Positions 45,744 through 57,164 of a stretch of DNA of 64,000 bases are shown here, piece after piece. The stretch covers positions 13,518,001 through 13,582,000 of the forward strand of contig CM060734.1 in the NCBI GenBank assembly GCA_030704615.1. Reading direction: 5' to 3'. How positions within the stretch are numbered: the first letter of the stretch is position 1; each line of letters starts with the position of its first letter. The stretch is from Takakia lepidozioides (Eukaryota; Streptophyta; Takakiopsida; Takakiales; Takakiaceae). A program made the position numbers and the translations under genes. Below the pieces are notes generated by a model. The model saw only the letters and a list, made by a program, of their open reading frames with translations. It did no database searches and was not told where the DNA came from.

Positions 45744-48224
45744 ATCCGGAGCTGTCGCGTGGTCCTGAAAGGTCATTGGAGCAGTTCTCAGAGCCATTTC
45801 ATTCCATGTTTTTTTCATTCTGTGCTACTTGCATCTTTATCACTTCGCGATTTGGTGGGTTGGGATTTATCTACTGTTTAACAGGTACACAAAATATGTG
45901 CTTATGGAAGGAAATCACCTGAGCGGTATTCCAGACTATCTTGACATGTGGTCGGACCCTGCAAACGATCCAACCATGTATACTGCAGGGATATTAAAGG
46001 ACTGGAGTCCTTCTCACTTCAGAGAATGTGGCTGGTACCTTGACTGCCCACCGGAGCACCCGACCTTTCAAGAACAACATATGAAATATTTGAACAATAA
46101 TGCTGAGATGCTGGCGCCTCTGACTGACGAAGAGTACCAAAGAAACATAGCAACATTGGCTGCCAAGGAGCCTGATGCTCAGGGAACGCCGCAGAAGGGA
46201 AAGAAGGCGGGCCGCAAACCGAAAGCCAAGGCTCTTGATGTCATAGCCATCTCACCAGCAAAGCCAAAGGACAAAGACAAGTCCAAAGAGAAGGAAAAGG
46301 ACAAGGGGAAGGAGAAAGAAAAAGGAGATGGAGAGTGGGCAGGACTTCACTGCTGGAAGATATACCCGCACAGTTCAGTGCGTGTTCGATGCCAAGCCAC
46401 ACCCTTCCCGTTCTGATTCGGCAGGAGAGATTAAAATTGTCAATGAGGGTTGGCTGTCGATGATGCAGAGTCGAAAGAGAGGATACACTGGGGTGCCTTC
46501 GCCTACTTGGGACAACATAATCTCATTCCTCAATCTGGTGAGAATTCCAGTTTCTTTCCTTTTTCTCTGAAAGTTTCATTGGCAGTATTTCAGTCTGGTT
46601 CTTTGAAAACATTCTTTCCATCGTTCTTAAAAAAAACATGTCTGTTGCAGGTGAGCACAGGTCCCACCTTTGTGTGCGGTGTGCAGAAAACATATGCGGC
46701 TAACATTGTCATTCTCAATATCCCGGATGGCCAGGCTGTGCCAGAAGTTCTTCCAAAGGGCAAGACGCCAGGTTGGAACAAATTCGAGGACAACTACCGG
46801 AGTTGGGTGTTCGGGTTCTATAATAATTTCCTCTCTGATGCAGGGACACTTCTGCTTTTTCAGTCATGTGACAAAGATAGTCGTCGGGCATTGGCATCAT
46901 ACCTGAAGTCTTCAGGGTTTGAAGTTTTGCGCACATGGAATTGTGTGAACAGCCTCTACCTTGTGAAAGGGGGTTTCCCTGGTCAGCTGGTATGCCATCT
47001 CCCTTCTGCTTGTGCTTTCATGATGATTTTCAATGTTCTCTGCAGCTCCACTCTAGAAGAATCTGTCATGATCGACACCGATCATCACCGATTCGTGATA
47101 AAAATGATTGTTTTTTGCCTGAGTTCTGAATAACCGATGTACACACTTCCACTATAAATTGTGTTTACCACACTAACCTGCTATCTTTGGCAGACGAGGA
47201 TGTTCGAGGCGATCTACCTGCGGAGGATTCGCACCTCAAAGACACCATCCTCCATCCGCAGCTTTGAGATTTCTGACCAGGGTTGTTTCGTCAACCCCCC
47301 CTATGAGCCGCATGTCGATGACATTTTGTACAACTTCATGCAGTCCAATCAGACTCTAAAGAGACCAGATGGCACTCCCTGGAGAGGTGCAAAGGAAAAA
47401 TCCCCAGCGTTCATGCAAATACTGCTGGAGTCATGCAGCCACCACTCTGCACGAGTGGTCGATCTTTCTGTGTCCACAGGTTCGTTCTCTCCCTTTTGAA
47501 TTGATTTTCTTTCACTAGTTCCATCTGCTTAAATCCCCCCCACCAAACTGTTCATGTCCTCCTGTCTGATGCAGGAGCAACTTACCATACATGCAAGGCA
47601 GGCGGAAGAAGCCTTTTTGGCATGGAGGGTGATTCTGACCTCTACAACACAGTGCTCCTCCCCCTTTTGTCTGGCTCCACTTCAGGCACACAGACTGATC
47701 GGATTCAAATTCAAAATGATGACGATCCCGAAGATAAGCAGGTCGACAGCGACTTTTCATGTGAGTAAGTGCTAAACCCACTTTGAGAGTCATACTCAAT
47801 TTCTCAATAACATCAAAGTTACAGTAATAACTTTTTCAGGCTGTCTTTCAGGAAAGGCAGCGGTGGATCTTCAGGAGATACAGTCATTTAAGGCGAGTCT
47901 GTTTTCGACAGCCCCCTTTCCAATTTTCTGCTTCCTGATTATGCCGAAGCAATGGCACTTCACGCGGCCGAGTCCCTATCCCCTGAATTTTTACTGCCCG
48001 GCCGTAGGTGTAGCCAGCGTAGATCCGGAGTTCTTAAATACTTAGACTTAGATGCAGAGGAAGCGGGGATACATTGTACTGACTCTGAGTCAGACTGAAC
48101 TATGTTCTTTTAATATTCTGTTTCATCCTCTTTGGAAAACGTTGAATCCCCTTCCTCCACCGTAGTTGTTCCTTTGGAAAGAAAAATAATCAAAGAATCA
48201 ACTACCATTTAAATTGCAATATGT

Positions 48225-48595
48225 ATGAATCCATCTCACAAACCTCCCTCACTCTTGTCATATCCATTGTGCTTTCATCTACAGTGTATTCATGTGTGCT
48301 CCATTCATGAATGTTTTCCTTTGTTCAACATCCATTGCACATTCATCCTCTGTAATCTTAATTCACCCCACAAACCTTCCACACTCATGTCATATACGTT
48401 GTGCATTCATCTAAAGTTTTAGTCATGCATCTTCCTGTCATGAATGTTTTTCATTGCTCAACATCCATTATACATTCATCCATTTGACTCTTAGCCATCC
48501 CTCATGCATCCATCTCCATTCAATTTTCACACTCATCCATCTGTTTATCATCCAACTGTACATTCATCCATCCTTTATTCATCTGTTGCTTTCAG
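48225..48595. repeat. CATTCATC-rich tract near the E2 right end
   Basis: A pyrimidine-rich tract repeats words such as TCCATTGTGCATTCATC and CATCCATC irregularly. No gene is supported; open frames across it are low-complexity. Confidence 0.6.
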
Positions 48596-48689
48596 GTGGG
48601 AATGACCATTGCCTTTTATTATGTCGTCCAGCTTGTTTCCGCGGTAAAGGGTGCCAATCCGCGGGAATACACTCCACTTCTTCCTGGGC

Positions 48690-48821
48690 GCGTGGTGACG
48701 CGGTCTTCAAGTGTGATGACGTGGAGTGAGCCCCGTGATGTGGCATTGGCGCAAGGTGACGTGGCGTGAGCGTAGTTGTGCTCACGCGCTCACGTGACCA
48801 GGCTCACGCCGAGGCATCCCC
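48690..48821 (-). repeat. E2 right terminal region
   Basis: Read inwards from 48821, it starts GGGGATGCCTCGGCGTGAGC and contains CTGGTCACGTGAGCGCG and further GTGAGCG units. It matches the E0 right end at GCGTGAGCCTGG...CGTGAGCG. Confidence 0.8.
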
Positions 48822-48831
48822 CAAACTATGG

Positions 48832-49188
48832 TGCTTTCATAATATGATTGACCAAGAATCCCACCCTCCCACTCTATTTTTTCAGATACCCTGAAATGTA
48901 ATGGGATATTCAAATGAGATGGTAAACATGGAAGTGGTTGTTAGATGGTGCCCTGTAAAGGGCTGCTTTGTCTTTTAATGACAATGACCTTAGTGGTCTT
49001 TGTCCATGTCTTGACATGACATGTATATCTTCCCTCTCTTTATTTGATCAGTGTACTTAGTGGTTTTTGTACACACCATCTACCCTTCTCCTTTCCTGTT
49101 TCACCTTCTCATTCTGATGTACTGACAATATTTTTTGAGGAGCCTTGGTAGATAGGCAACAAACACATTCCAAACTGGAATGATGAAG
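48832..49188. repeat. Tandem repeat unit A, right part
   Basis: The sequence TGCTTTCATAATATGATTGACC to ATTCCAAACTGGAATGATGAA matches 52574-52928 of unit B, completing unit A on the far side of E2. Confidence 0.88.
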
Positions 49189-52100
49189 TGAAAGCCTTGG
49201 GGTATGAATCCCCCTTGGCCAGGTATGATCTTCTCCAGCAATAGTATGGTTGATTGATTGGGTATGAAAAGTAAGGCATCCTTGATGATACCTGAAATAA
49301 GCATAGAGCATCTAAAGGACTTTTGAATGCCGATATTATGAGCTAAGCCCTGGTAAGACAACTTATGGGAGTATGTGTACACCTTATACATGATCCAGTC
49401 GATGCACACTACTTTTGTTAGCTAGTCTCTTGTAGCCGATGCCTTATATCAGAATCAGATACCTTATGATTGAGTGACTACCAAGTCCTTTGATCAAGTG
49501 CTTTTATACTTCTCTTAGATATGGCTTCGCTCCTTGTGGCACCATAAAAAAATACCCAACTCTAATCTGTTGCTAGAAGATGTTTTGTCCATATCATAGG
49601 CATGGTACTACAGACCTGAGCTGCTGTTGTATCTTGACAAGGTTCCTTCCCTAGCCCGTTCTTCCCTGTGCGAGAGCTTATTGAGAAATTGAAAGGTATT
49701 TTCTAAAAACTTGTACCTATCCAGAGCTAAGCATACCACTGAACTCTCTGTTCTTTTCTCGTGATACTATACCAGTCTTGCTATGATACACTTTATGCCA
49801 ATGTTTCATTCATGACCCGAGGAAGAGAGGATGTAGGATTCTACTCCCCAAGGATAGAACTACATGGAAGAGGGGAAACCTTATGAGAAGGGGTCTAGTA
49901 TGCACTCCCTTACGGGGTGAGTGCATACCACACTCACTCCGTAAGGTTCTGCCATGCCAGGGGATTGGCTGGTGGGTCCCTCTCTCTCCCTCTATCCCTC
50001 TCCCTCTATAACTCTTTGGATTTCATCTGGCCTTAACCTTTTTAATGTTGGTTATTCGGTTGTTCATCCCAATTCCCTTTTCATCCAAAATTGGATGATT
50101 TTTTTGAAGGATGATGACGCTTACTCTGCAGATTTTGGTTTTTCATCCTAATCTCCTTTCTCATCCAAATCTGGATGAAATTATTAGGATGATGACCCTT
50201 ACTGTGCGTAAATCTTGGTTTATCATTTGTTTTCTTCTTTTTCATCCAAACGGGATGAATTCCATGAATGATGGTGACCTATTTTAATCCAGGAGAGAGT
50301 AATTTTACCATCATTTATTATAAATGATGGCAGTTATTAAACTTGAGCCTATACCCTAACCCTAAAAGTTACCTTTTTAATAGATGTAATCCATTGACGA
50401 GTGCATCTCCTGCTAGAATGCGACTTTTCATCCCCCCTGGATGAGAAATCGGGGATCTGTGCCCTAGGCAGGTCGACACCTTTCACAGCACAGAGCTTAG
50501 GTTGGACAGTAAGTGCAGATTATTCAGATTGACTCCATTGTGATTACCGTCGCAAGCATTCATGCTTCAGGGATCCTTGATGATGCGCCGTGTAAATCTG
50601 CTCCCCAACTACTGCATGGTACCGGTGATGGCTGGCTCTTGGGATGCGCATTGGCGGTTATGCAGATTCTTCTCTGGCAGATGACAAAGCGATGATTGCT
50701 TTGCTTAGACCCTCATGGTTCTTTTTAATTGCAGCGTCACTCCTCGTTGGGAAGTACTCTACCCCTATTTATCTACAGATTACATATGGCTCTTTCACTT
50801 TGTATGAGCTCTTCTCTATCTGTGAACCCTTCTACTGTGATTGTGTTATGTTGGAGACGATCTGTTGGACGCCATGGCGCAGGGCATACCGCAAACACTC
50901 GAGGTCTTTTGAGGTTATCCTTGCTTGAATTGTGATCTGTACATGCTTTAGAATTCAGCACTGATATGGATAGCAACTGTGAAGACCTGCCACTCACCTG
51001 ATGCATCATCAATAACACACATCTTTATGTGGTGGTTTTTGGGACGGGCACAGGTGAGGGTCTTCACTTGTCTTGAATTCTTGAAGCTTGCAGAGTCTGA
51101 TTCTTGCATAAGGGATTGCTGCTACCGCCTGAAGCTGCTGATACCAGTTGTTGTTTCAAATCTACCACCTTGTTGCCTTAAAACGGCTTCAAGTCTGCTC
51201 TAATGAGGATCGCCTTCTTACTCCTTACCCTTGTTTTTGGTTCTTGATGACCACTTCTACATGTTTTGGAGTTAAGACACACAAAGGGACTTCATAGAAA
51301 ACAAAATCTCTACTGAAGGCTCTGGCTGTTTTCAACAAAGGTATAGGGCTGCAGTTACAACTATGGTTGCATGGAAACTAGGCTCTGAAATGAAACATCA
51401 TGGCCTGGCTTTGATGGATCAGAAGATAGACCTTGTCTGATGACAAACATTCTTCAAGGCTCTCATATCACTGTGATTTCATTGCATGATAGGGGACAGG
51501 GGTTTATGAGTTCCTTTCTTTAACTGGCAGAGCTTTTTATGAGGCCCTGGAATACCACTCCAGGCCCATATCTGCTTGAGGGTACTCAGCCATGTGTTTT
51601 GTGTTGTTAGAAGTCTTGCCAATGTTTTGGCACTGAAGCACCTTTAGACCTGGCCCCATCATAATTTTGATTTTCAAGACCTGCTTGCTGGTAGGTGTTG
51701 TGTGTTTCTTACCTTCTACCCTGGCAGAGTTTTGATCATGAAGTCCTGGAATTCCATTCCAGACCTGCAGCTCCTTACAGATACTCAAATAAGCCATGTC
51801 ATTGCATGTAATGCTTGCTCATTCATTTGCAATGCTATGATACCTTCAGGCTGGCTGTTTTTTTAGGAAGGCGACTTATTCAAAAACTGGATTCTAAAAC
51901 AGTAACCTTTATGGTCCAGCAAGTAGCCTAGCATGACAGTTTTAAATACTTTTTCATGGCCTAAACCTGGTCATGATACACCTTGCTAGGTGTAGAGATA
52001 TTCTTACTTAGATAAAACTAAGCAAGAAAGACACTTGTTGCTTGAAGGGCTTGGTTCTGGAGATTATCTCCAAACCTGCAATCTGGTTTCTGAAATGAAG

Positions 52101-52928
52101 GTACAATCTGCAAGTATAGGGGAATTTTTTATTAAACCATGGTGCTTTCATGATATGATTGACCTGGAATTCTGAGTTATTTATTTTTTACCCTAGCAGA
52201 GCTGTTTATGAGGCCCTGTAATACCAATCCAGGCCTGCATATGCCTGAAAAAACTCAGCCCTGTTTCTACTTTATGAATCTTGCATGTGTCTTGGCACTG
52301 ATAGATCGGTTTCAAGCCAACACAAGATGCCTTTTTAGGAAGATAAATGGCTCAAGAACTGGATTATGTAAGGCTTGATCCATGTCAACAAAAAATGAGG
52401 AATCATTATGTCAACAGGCAAATGCTTAAGACATGTATGGCTTGCTGTTTCAATTGCAATTTAAAGTACTATGTGCTTGGCTCTCGAGATTTATCTCCAG
52501 ACCTGCAATCTGGTTTTTGAAATGATGTTACAATCGGCAAGTATGGTGGTGATCGTTGTATGTCAAACTATGGTGCTTTCATAATATGATTGACCAAGAA
52601 TCCCACCCTCCCACCCTGTTTTTTCAGATACCCCGAAATGTAATGGGATATTCAAATGAGATGGTAAACATGGAAGTGGTTGTTAGATGGTGCCCTGTAA
52701 AGGGCTGCTTTGTCTTTAATGACAATGACCTTAGTGGTCTTTGTCCATGTCTTGACATGACATGTATATCTTCCCTCTCTTTATCTGATCAGTGTACTTA
52801 GTGGTTTTTGTACACACCATCTACCCTTCTCCTTTCCTGTTTCATCTTCTCATTCTGATGTACTGACAATATTTTTTGAGGAGCCTTGGTAGATAGGCAA
52901 CAAACACATTCCAAACTGGAATGATGAA
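49189..52928. repeat. Tandem repeat unit B, complete, with the E2 empty site
   Basis: This 3.74-kb unit is uninterrupted, and CAAACTATGG appears once at 52564-52573, where unit A carries E2. It differs from unit A only by scattered substitutions and small indels, for example the extra block near 50493-50560. No protein is supported. Confidence 0.9.
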
Positions 52929-54628
52929 CTGAAAGCCTTGGGGTATGAATCCCCCTTGGCCAGGTATGATCTTCTCCAGCAATAGTATGGTTGATTGATT
53001 GGGTATGAAAAGTAAGGCATCCTTGATGATACCTGAAATAAGCATAGAGCATCTAAAGGACTTTTGAATGCCGATATTATGAGCTAAGCCCTGGTAAGAC
53101 AACTTACGGGAGTATATGTACACCTTATACATGATCCGGTCGATGCACACTACTTTTGTTAGCTAGTCTCTTGTAGCCGATGCCTTATATCAGAATCAGA
53201 TACCTTATGATTGAGTGACTACCAAGTCCTTTGATCAAGTGCTTTTATACTTCTCTTAGATATGGCTTCGCTCCTTGTGGCACCATAAAAAAATACCCAA
53301 CTCTAATCTGTTGCTAGAAGATGTTTTGTCCATATCACACGCATGGTACTACAGACCTGAGCTGCTGTTGTATCTTGACAAGGTTCCTTGAACGAGGTTC
53401 CTTCCCTAGCCTGTTCGATGCACACTACTTTTGTTAGCTAGTCTCTTGCAGCCAATCCCCTGGCATGGCAGAACCTTACGGAGTGAGTGTGGTATACACT
53501 CACCCCGTAAGGGAGTGCATACCAGACCCCTTCTCATAAGGTTTCCCCTCTTCCATGTAGTTCTATCCTTAGGGAGTAGAATCTTACATCCTCTCTTCCT
53601 CGGGTCATGAATGAAACATTGGCATAAAGTGTATCATAGCAAGACTGGTATAGTATCACGAGAAAAGAACAGAGAGTTCAGTGGTATACATAGCTCTGGA
53701 TAGGTACAAGTTTTTAGAAAATACCTTTCAGTTTCTCAATAAGCTCTCACACAGGGAAGAACCGGCTAGGGAAGGAACCTCGTTCAAGGAACCTTGTCAA
53801 GATACAACAGCAGCTCAGGTTTGTAGTACCATGCCTGTGATATGGACGAAAAATCTTCTAGCAACAGATTAGAGTTGGGTATTTTTTTATGGTGCCACAA
53901 GGAGCGAAGCCATATCTAAGAGAAGTATAGAAGCACTTGATCAAAGGACTTGGTAGTCACTCAATCATAAGGTATCTGATTCTGATATAAGGCATGGGTC
54001 CCTCTCTCTTCCTCTCTCCCTCTCCCTCTATAATTCTTTGGATTTCATCTGGCCTTAACCTTTTTAATGCTGGTTATTTGGTTGTTCATCCCAATTCCCT
54101 TTTCATCCAAAATTGGATGAATTTTTTGAAGGATGATGACGCTTACTCTGCAGATTTTGGTTTTTCATCCTAATCTCCTTTCTCATCCAAATTTGGATGA
54201 AATTATTAGGATGATGACCCTTACTGTGCATAAATCTTGGTTTATCATTTGTTTTCTCTTTTTTCATCCAAACGGGATGAATTCCATGAATGACGGTGAC
54301 CTATTTTAATCCAGGAGAGAGTAATTTTACCATCATTTGTTATAAATGATGGCAGTTATTAAACTTGAGCCTATACCCTAACCCTAAAAGTTACATTTTT
54401 AATGGATGTCATCCATTGACGAGTGCATCTCCTGCCAGAATGCGACTTTTCATCCCCCCTGGATGAGAAATCGGGGATCTGTGTCATAAGCAGGTCGACA
54501 CCTTTCACAGCACAGAGCTCGTGCTTCAGGGATCCTTGATGATGCGCCGTGTAAATCTGCTCCCCAACTGCTGCATGGTACTCGTGATGGCTGGCTCTTG
54601 GGATGCGCATTGGCGGTTATGCAGATTC
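52929..54628. repeat. Tandem repeat unit C, truncated and internally inverted
   Basis: Unit C follows unit B to about 53412. Then a segment of about 540 bp (53454-53990) matches unit B 49965-49420 in reverse orientation. Forward homology resumes at the CT-rich block (53998) and stops at GCAGATTC (54628), where gypsy-type sequence begins. Confidence 0.82.
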
Positions 54629-54944
54629 ATACCGGCCCCAGCCGATGTGATTGTTACCATGATTATCGATAAACCAGAGTCGAGCAAAGCGAATGAAAGG
54701 GCTTCAATACTGGCGGCAGTTAATACCAGTGTTGCAATGGTGGTGTCAGGAGGCAAAGATGCAAGCAGCCAATCGTCTTTTGCAACGAAGCTCCGTGATT
54801 GAGTTGAGGGATTGCAAGTCGTAGCAGCAGAAGCCCTTGATCACGAGGACTTGCAGAAGTAATTGGCTGATTTGAGGGTTACGCATATCGCTACCCTATC
54901 GCGCAATCAACAATTACAGCTTGCATGGGATGATGCAATGGTCA

Positions 54945-55739
54945 GAAGCGATATTGCGACCAAATACGTGACTAAGTGGGCTGAAGCAATGGCCACCGCA
55001 CCGATACAGCCAAGGTTGTGGCACAGTTTCTTTATGAGAATGTCATCACTCGATTTGGTTGTCCTCGAGAGCTTGTGAGCGATCGTGGTACACATTTCTT
55101 GAATTCTACTATTGAGCAGATGACTTCTAAGTATGTAATTAAACATCGGAAAACTACACCTTATCACCCACGGGCTAATGGCCAGACTGAGAAGACCAAT
55201 GGGTTGCTATGTGGGATTTTAACGAAGACAATTTCTGATACTGGCAGTGATTGGGACACGAAGCTATTCCCACATTATGGGCCTATCAGACTGCATTTAA
55301 AGTCACTACCGGATTTACTCCATTTCAGTTGGTTTATAGACAAGAGGCAATATTGCCTATCGAGCTTGAAATTCCTTCCCTCCGCATAGCTATTGAGGAA
55401 TGATTGGGCGATGTTCCGTCCCTATCGGCTCGTCTGTTGCAATTAGTCAAGTTGGATGAACTTCGTCGACAGGCGTTACAGAACATTGAAGTCACACAAT
55501 TGCGACGGAAGGACTATTATGATAGTCGTCTTAAACCCAAGATATTTAAAGCTCAAGATTTGGTACTTCTTTATGATAGTCGTTTTCAAAAATTTCTTGA
55601 TAAATTGAAGATGCGATGGCTCAGGCCATACCAGGTGGTGGAAGCTTCTCCAAATGGCTCGATACAATTGGCTACCATCAATGGCGACCCAGTGCCGACA
55701 CGGATAAACAGCGATCGTCTTAAGTTATTTCTTACTTAA
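54945..55739 (+). pseudogene. Ty3/gypsy integrase remnant
   Basis: The catalytic core reads DIATKYVTKWAEAMATA, shifts one base near 54995, and continues TDTAKVVAQFLYENVITRFG, LVSDRGTHFLN and TPYHPRANGQTEKTNG, giving the D, D and E of the integrase triad. After another shift near 55290 the text resumes as the C-terminal domain: LRRKDYYDSRLKPK and LKMRWLRPYQVVEASPNGS (GPY/F-like), then NSDRLKLFLT and the stop. Reverse transcriptase is missing, so this is a 5'-deleted copy; whether it belongs to the same family as 29458-31131 cannot be told, since the parts do not overlap. Confidence 0.85.
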
Positions 55740-55764
55740 TGATTCTGTGGGCAGAATTTAGGTT

Positions 55765-56137
55765 AAGTGGGAGGGGGTGTCAATCAGCTATTAGTCAATT
55801 CAATTTTTTTAAAAAACAAACTATATTATCTAGAATGAATGAAGTAAATGCGAAGGGTACAGAGAGTCATTATGAGTGTACAAAGCGCCGCCGTTTGTCA
55901 CAGCCGATAGATTGGGTCGAGACGGTTAGTTCTTTATGGTTGTAGGACGATCGTAACCGTATCTGACAGCTGTTAGGTTAAGCCATCATGTGCGATAGAT
56001 AGGAGTGGGGCCCTTCTTGCCATTTTCACTGTCTGTCCATTGTTCTTGCAGCTCAGATAGTTTGTCGTAATAAGAAGTGTGAGTGCAGTGAGTGGAGAGA
56101 GAGAGTGTTTCTCCGAGAGGTGAGGAAAGTCATCAGG
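55765..56137 (+). other. Polypurine tract and candidate 3' LTR start
   Basis: AAGTGGGAGGGGG (55765-55777) followed by TGTCAATCAGC (55778) fits a polypurine tract and the TG of a 3' LTR just after the pol stop. I cannot place the LTR end because no second LTR is in view. Confidence 0.55.
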
Positions 56138-56701
56138 ATGGTGAAGAAAGCTGTGCAACAGTCTTTGCCAGGAGCAGTTTCAATGATGGCGGGGGAGTTG
56201 CGAGGGGGAGATATTAATTTGATTCTGGGCGGTCGTGAGCAGAGAGCACAGTGGAGACAGTCCGGGATGTTAGAGTTCTTGTTATTGTCTGCGAAGAGTC
56301 TGCCAAAGGCCAGTATGGCCACGGTCATGCAATTCTATAATTCTTATGATCCTGTTACTAGGACTGGAACAGTCAATAACATTGAGATATTAGTGGATGT
56401 GCGTACTATCACGAAAGTCTTTCTATTGTCTCAGGCCGGTTTTGATGTTGATGGTTTTAAGGACGAGTCTTTTGTTCCCAATGATTACTTCAAGGGGGGC
56501 TCCACCGCATGTAATCAGACGGGAGGCTGGGCTGTTGCCAAGGTGCTTAAGCCAGAGTTAATGGAATGGATGAAGTTCGCAGTTAGTCGATTGGCAATGA
56601 AGAAAGTGTCCACTTATGTAGCCCGGTCAAAATCGAATGTGGTTGTATCAACATTTCAAGGTTTTCAACTCAATTGGGCAGAATTTGTTTGCGGGAATTA
56701 G
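56138..56701 (+). CDS. Unrecognised 187-residue protein
   Basis: From an ATG at 56138 the frame is open for 187 codons: MVKKAVQQSLPGAVSMMAG, IEILVDVRTITKVFLLSQAG, GGWAVAKVLKPELMEWMKF. It has no signal peptide or membrane segment. Codon pattern and amino-acid mix look like a real protein. I do not recognise it. It sits just behind the candidate LTR, so it may be part of another retroelement (for example a gag-side protein) rather than a host gene. Confidence 0.4.
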   Translation: MVKKAVQQSLPGAVSMMAGELRGGDINLILGGREQRAQWRQSGMLEFLLLSAKSLPKASMATVMQFYNSYDPVTRTGTVNNIEILVDVRTITKVFLLSQAGFDVDGFKDESFVPNDYFKGGSTACNQTGGWAVAKVLKPELMEWMKFAVSRLAMKKVSTYVARSKSNVVVSTFQGFQLNWAEFVCGN

Positions 56702-56831
56702 ATCCATGAGGAATTGATCTCCAAAAAGAAGAGTGGGAAGACAGACATACTGAACTGTGCAATCCATTTCAACGCTGGGGGCCAGTACCAGAAATTGTCT
56801 TCGTTAAAATCCCATATAACAACCCATTGTG

Positions 56832-56915
56832 CTTCTCAGTCTGGCCATTAGCCCGTGGGTGATAAGGTGTAGTTTTCCGATGTTTAATTACATACTTAGA
56901 AGTCATCTGCTCAAT
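56832..56915 (-). repeat. 84-bp inverted copy of gypsy integrase sequence
   Basis: This stretch is the exact reverse complement of 55111-55194, in the integrase core (ATTGAGCAGATGACTTC to CAGACTGAGAAG). The match breaks off sharply on both sides. Confidence 0.85.
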
Positions 56916-57164
56916 CACCCCCACTACGACTCCCTATGCTACGACCACCCCCACTCGGAGCCCCCACCGCAACCCTATAGCGGGGCCCCACATAGTGAGG
57001 GGAGGGGTCGTTCGGCCCCTACTGCCACTGTTGCCGCCATCATAGGGGCAGCCCCTCTTGTGTCCCGGGCCCCGCTAATTTTAGGTAAACGGCTACTACA
57101 AATGTCATGCGACGCCCGCAAATTTTCGGTAGCCACGTCGTAATGACTATTCCTCCTTGGTCCC

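Larger units (their letters stand above)
42017..48098 (+). pseudogene. ParB/Srx-like domain plus amino-methyltransferase-like protein of E2
   Basis: The first exon (42017-42349) is basic, then Thr/Glu-rich (STIRKRRKSLYF). A later exon carries DIPLCRMISMPVVRPPL and FVHGYRLGAQVFYVSLTD, then, after a TAG near 43640, LFYVWDGNHRLLAWMGYIQ (ParB-like). Exons continue at about 43910-44095 (VTTSLVHTLFRIQRIGLM), 44176 on (ELAEAAEKGKSEYY), 44682-44908 and 45895 on (YTKYVLMEGNHL, CGWYLDCPPEH), with a Lys-rich linker at 46190-46325. The methyltransferase-like part reads NIVILNIPDGQA near 46705, GTLLLFQSCDKDS, and VVDLSVSTGATY across the intron 47480-47574. Motif IV (NIPD) and motif I (DLSVSTG) both differ from the consensus. 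A frameshift lies near 46330, and a stop near 43338. Confidence 0.75.
37222..48821. mobile_element. E2: 11.6-kb transposon with divergent SWIM transposase and ParB-methyltransferase
   Basis: CAAACTATGG occurs at 37214-37223 and 48822-48831, and only once in the uninterrupted tandem unit B (52564-52573). Aligning the termini with E0 puts the target copy at 8 bp (CAAACTAT), with the element starting GGCAATGACGC. Contents: transposase on the minus strand (37812-41274), E2 palindromes, and the ParB-methyltransferase gene on the plus strand (42017-48098). The layout is the same as in E1. Confidence 0.92.

Noticed and set aside
48225-48595. Cys/His-rich proteins in the CATTCATC tract
   Set aside because: Low-complexity repeat read in frame; there is no conservation with E1.
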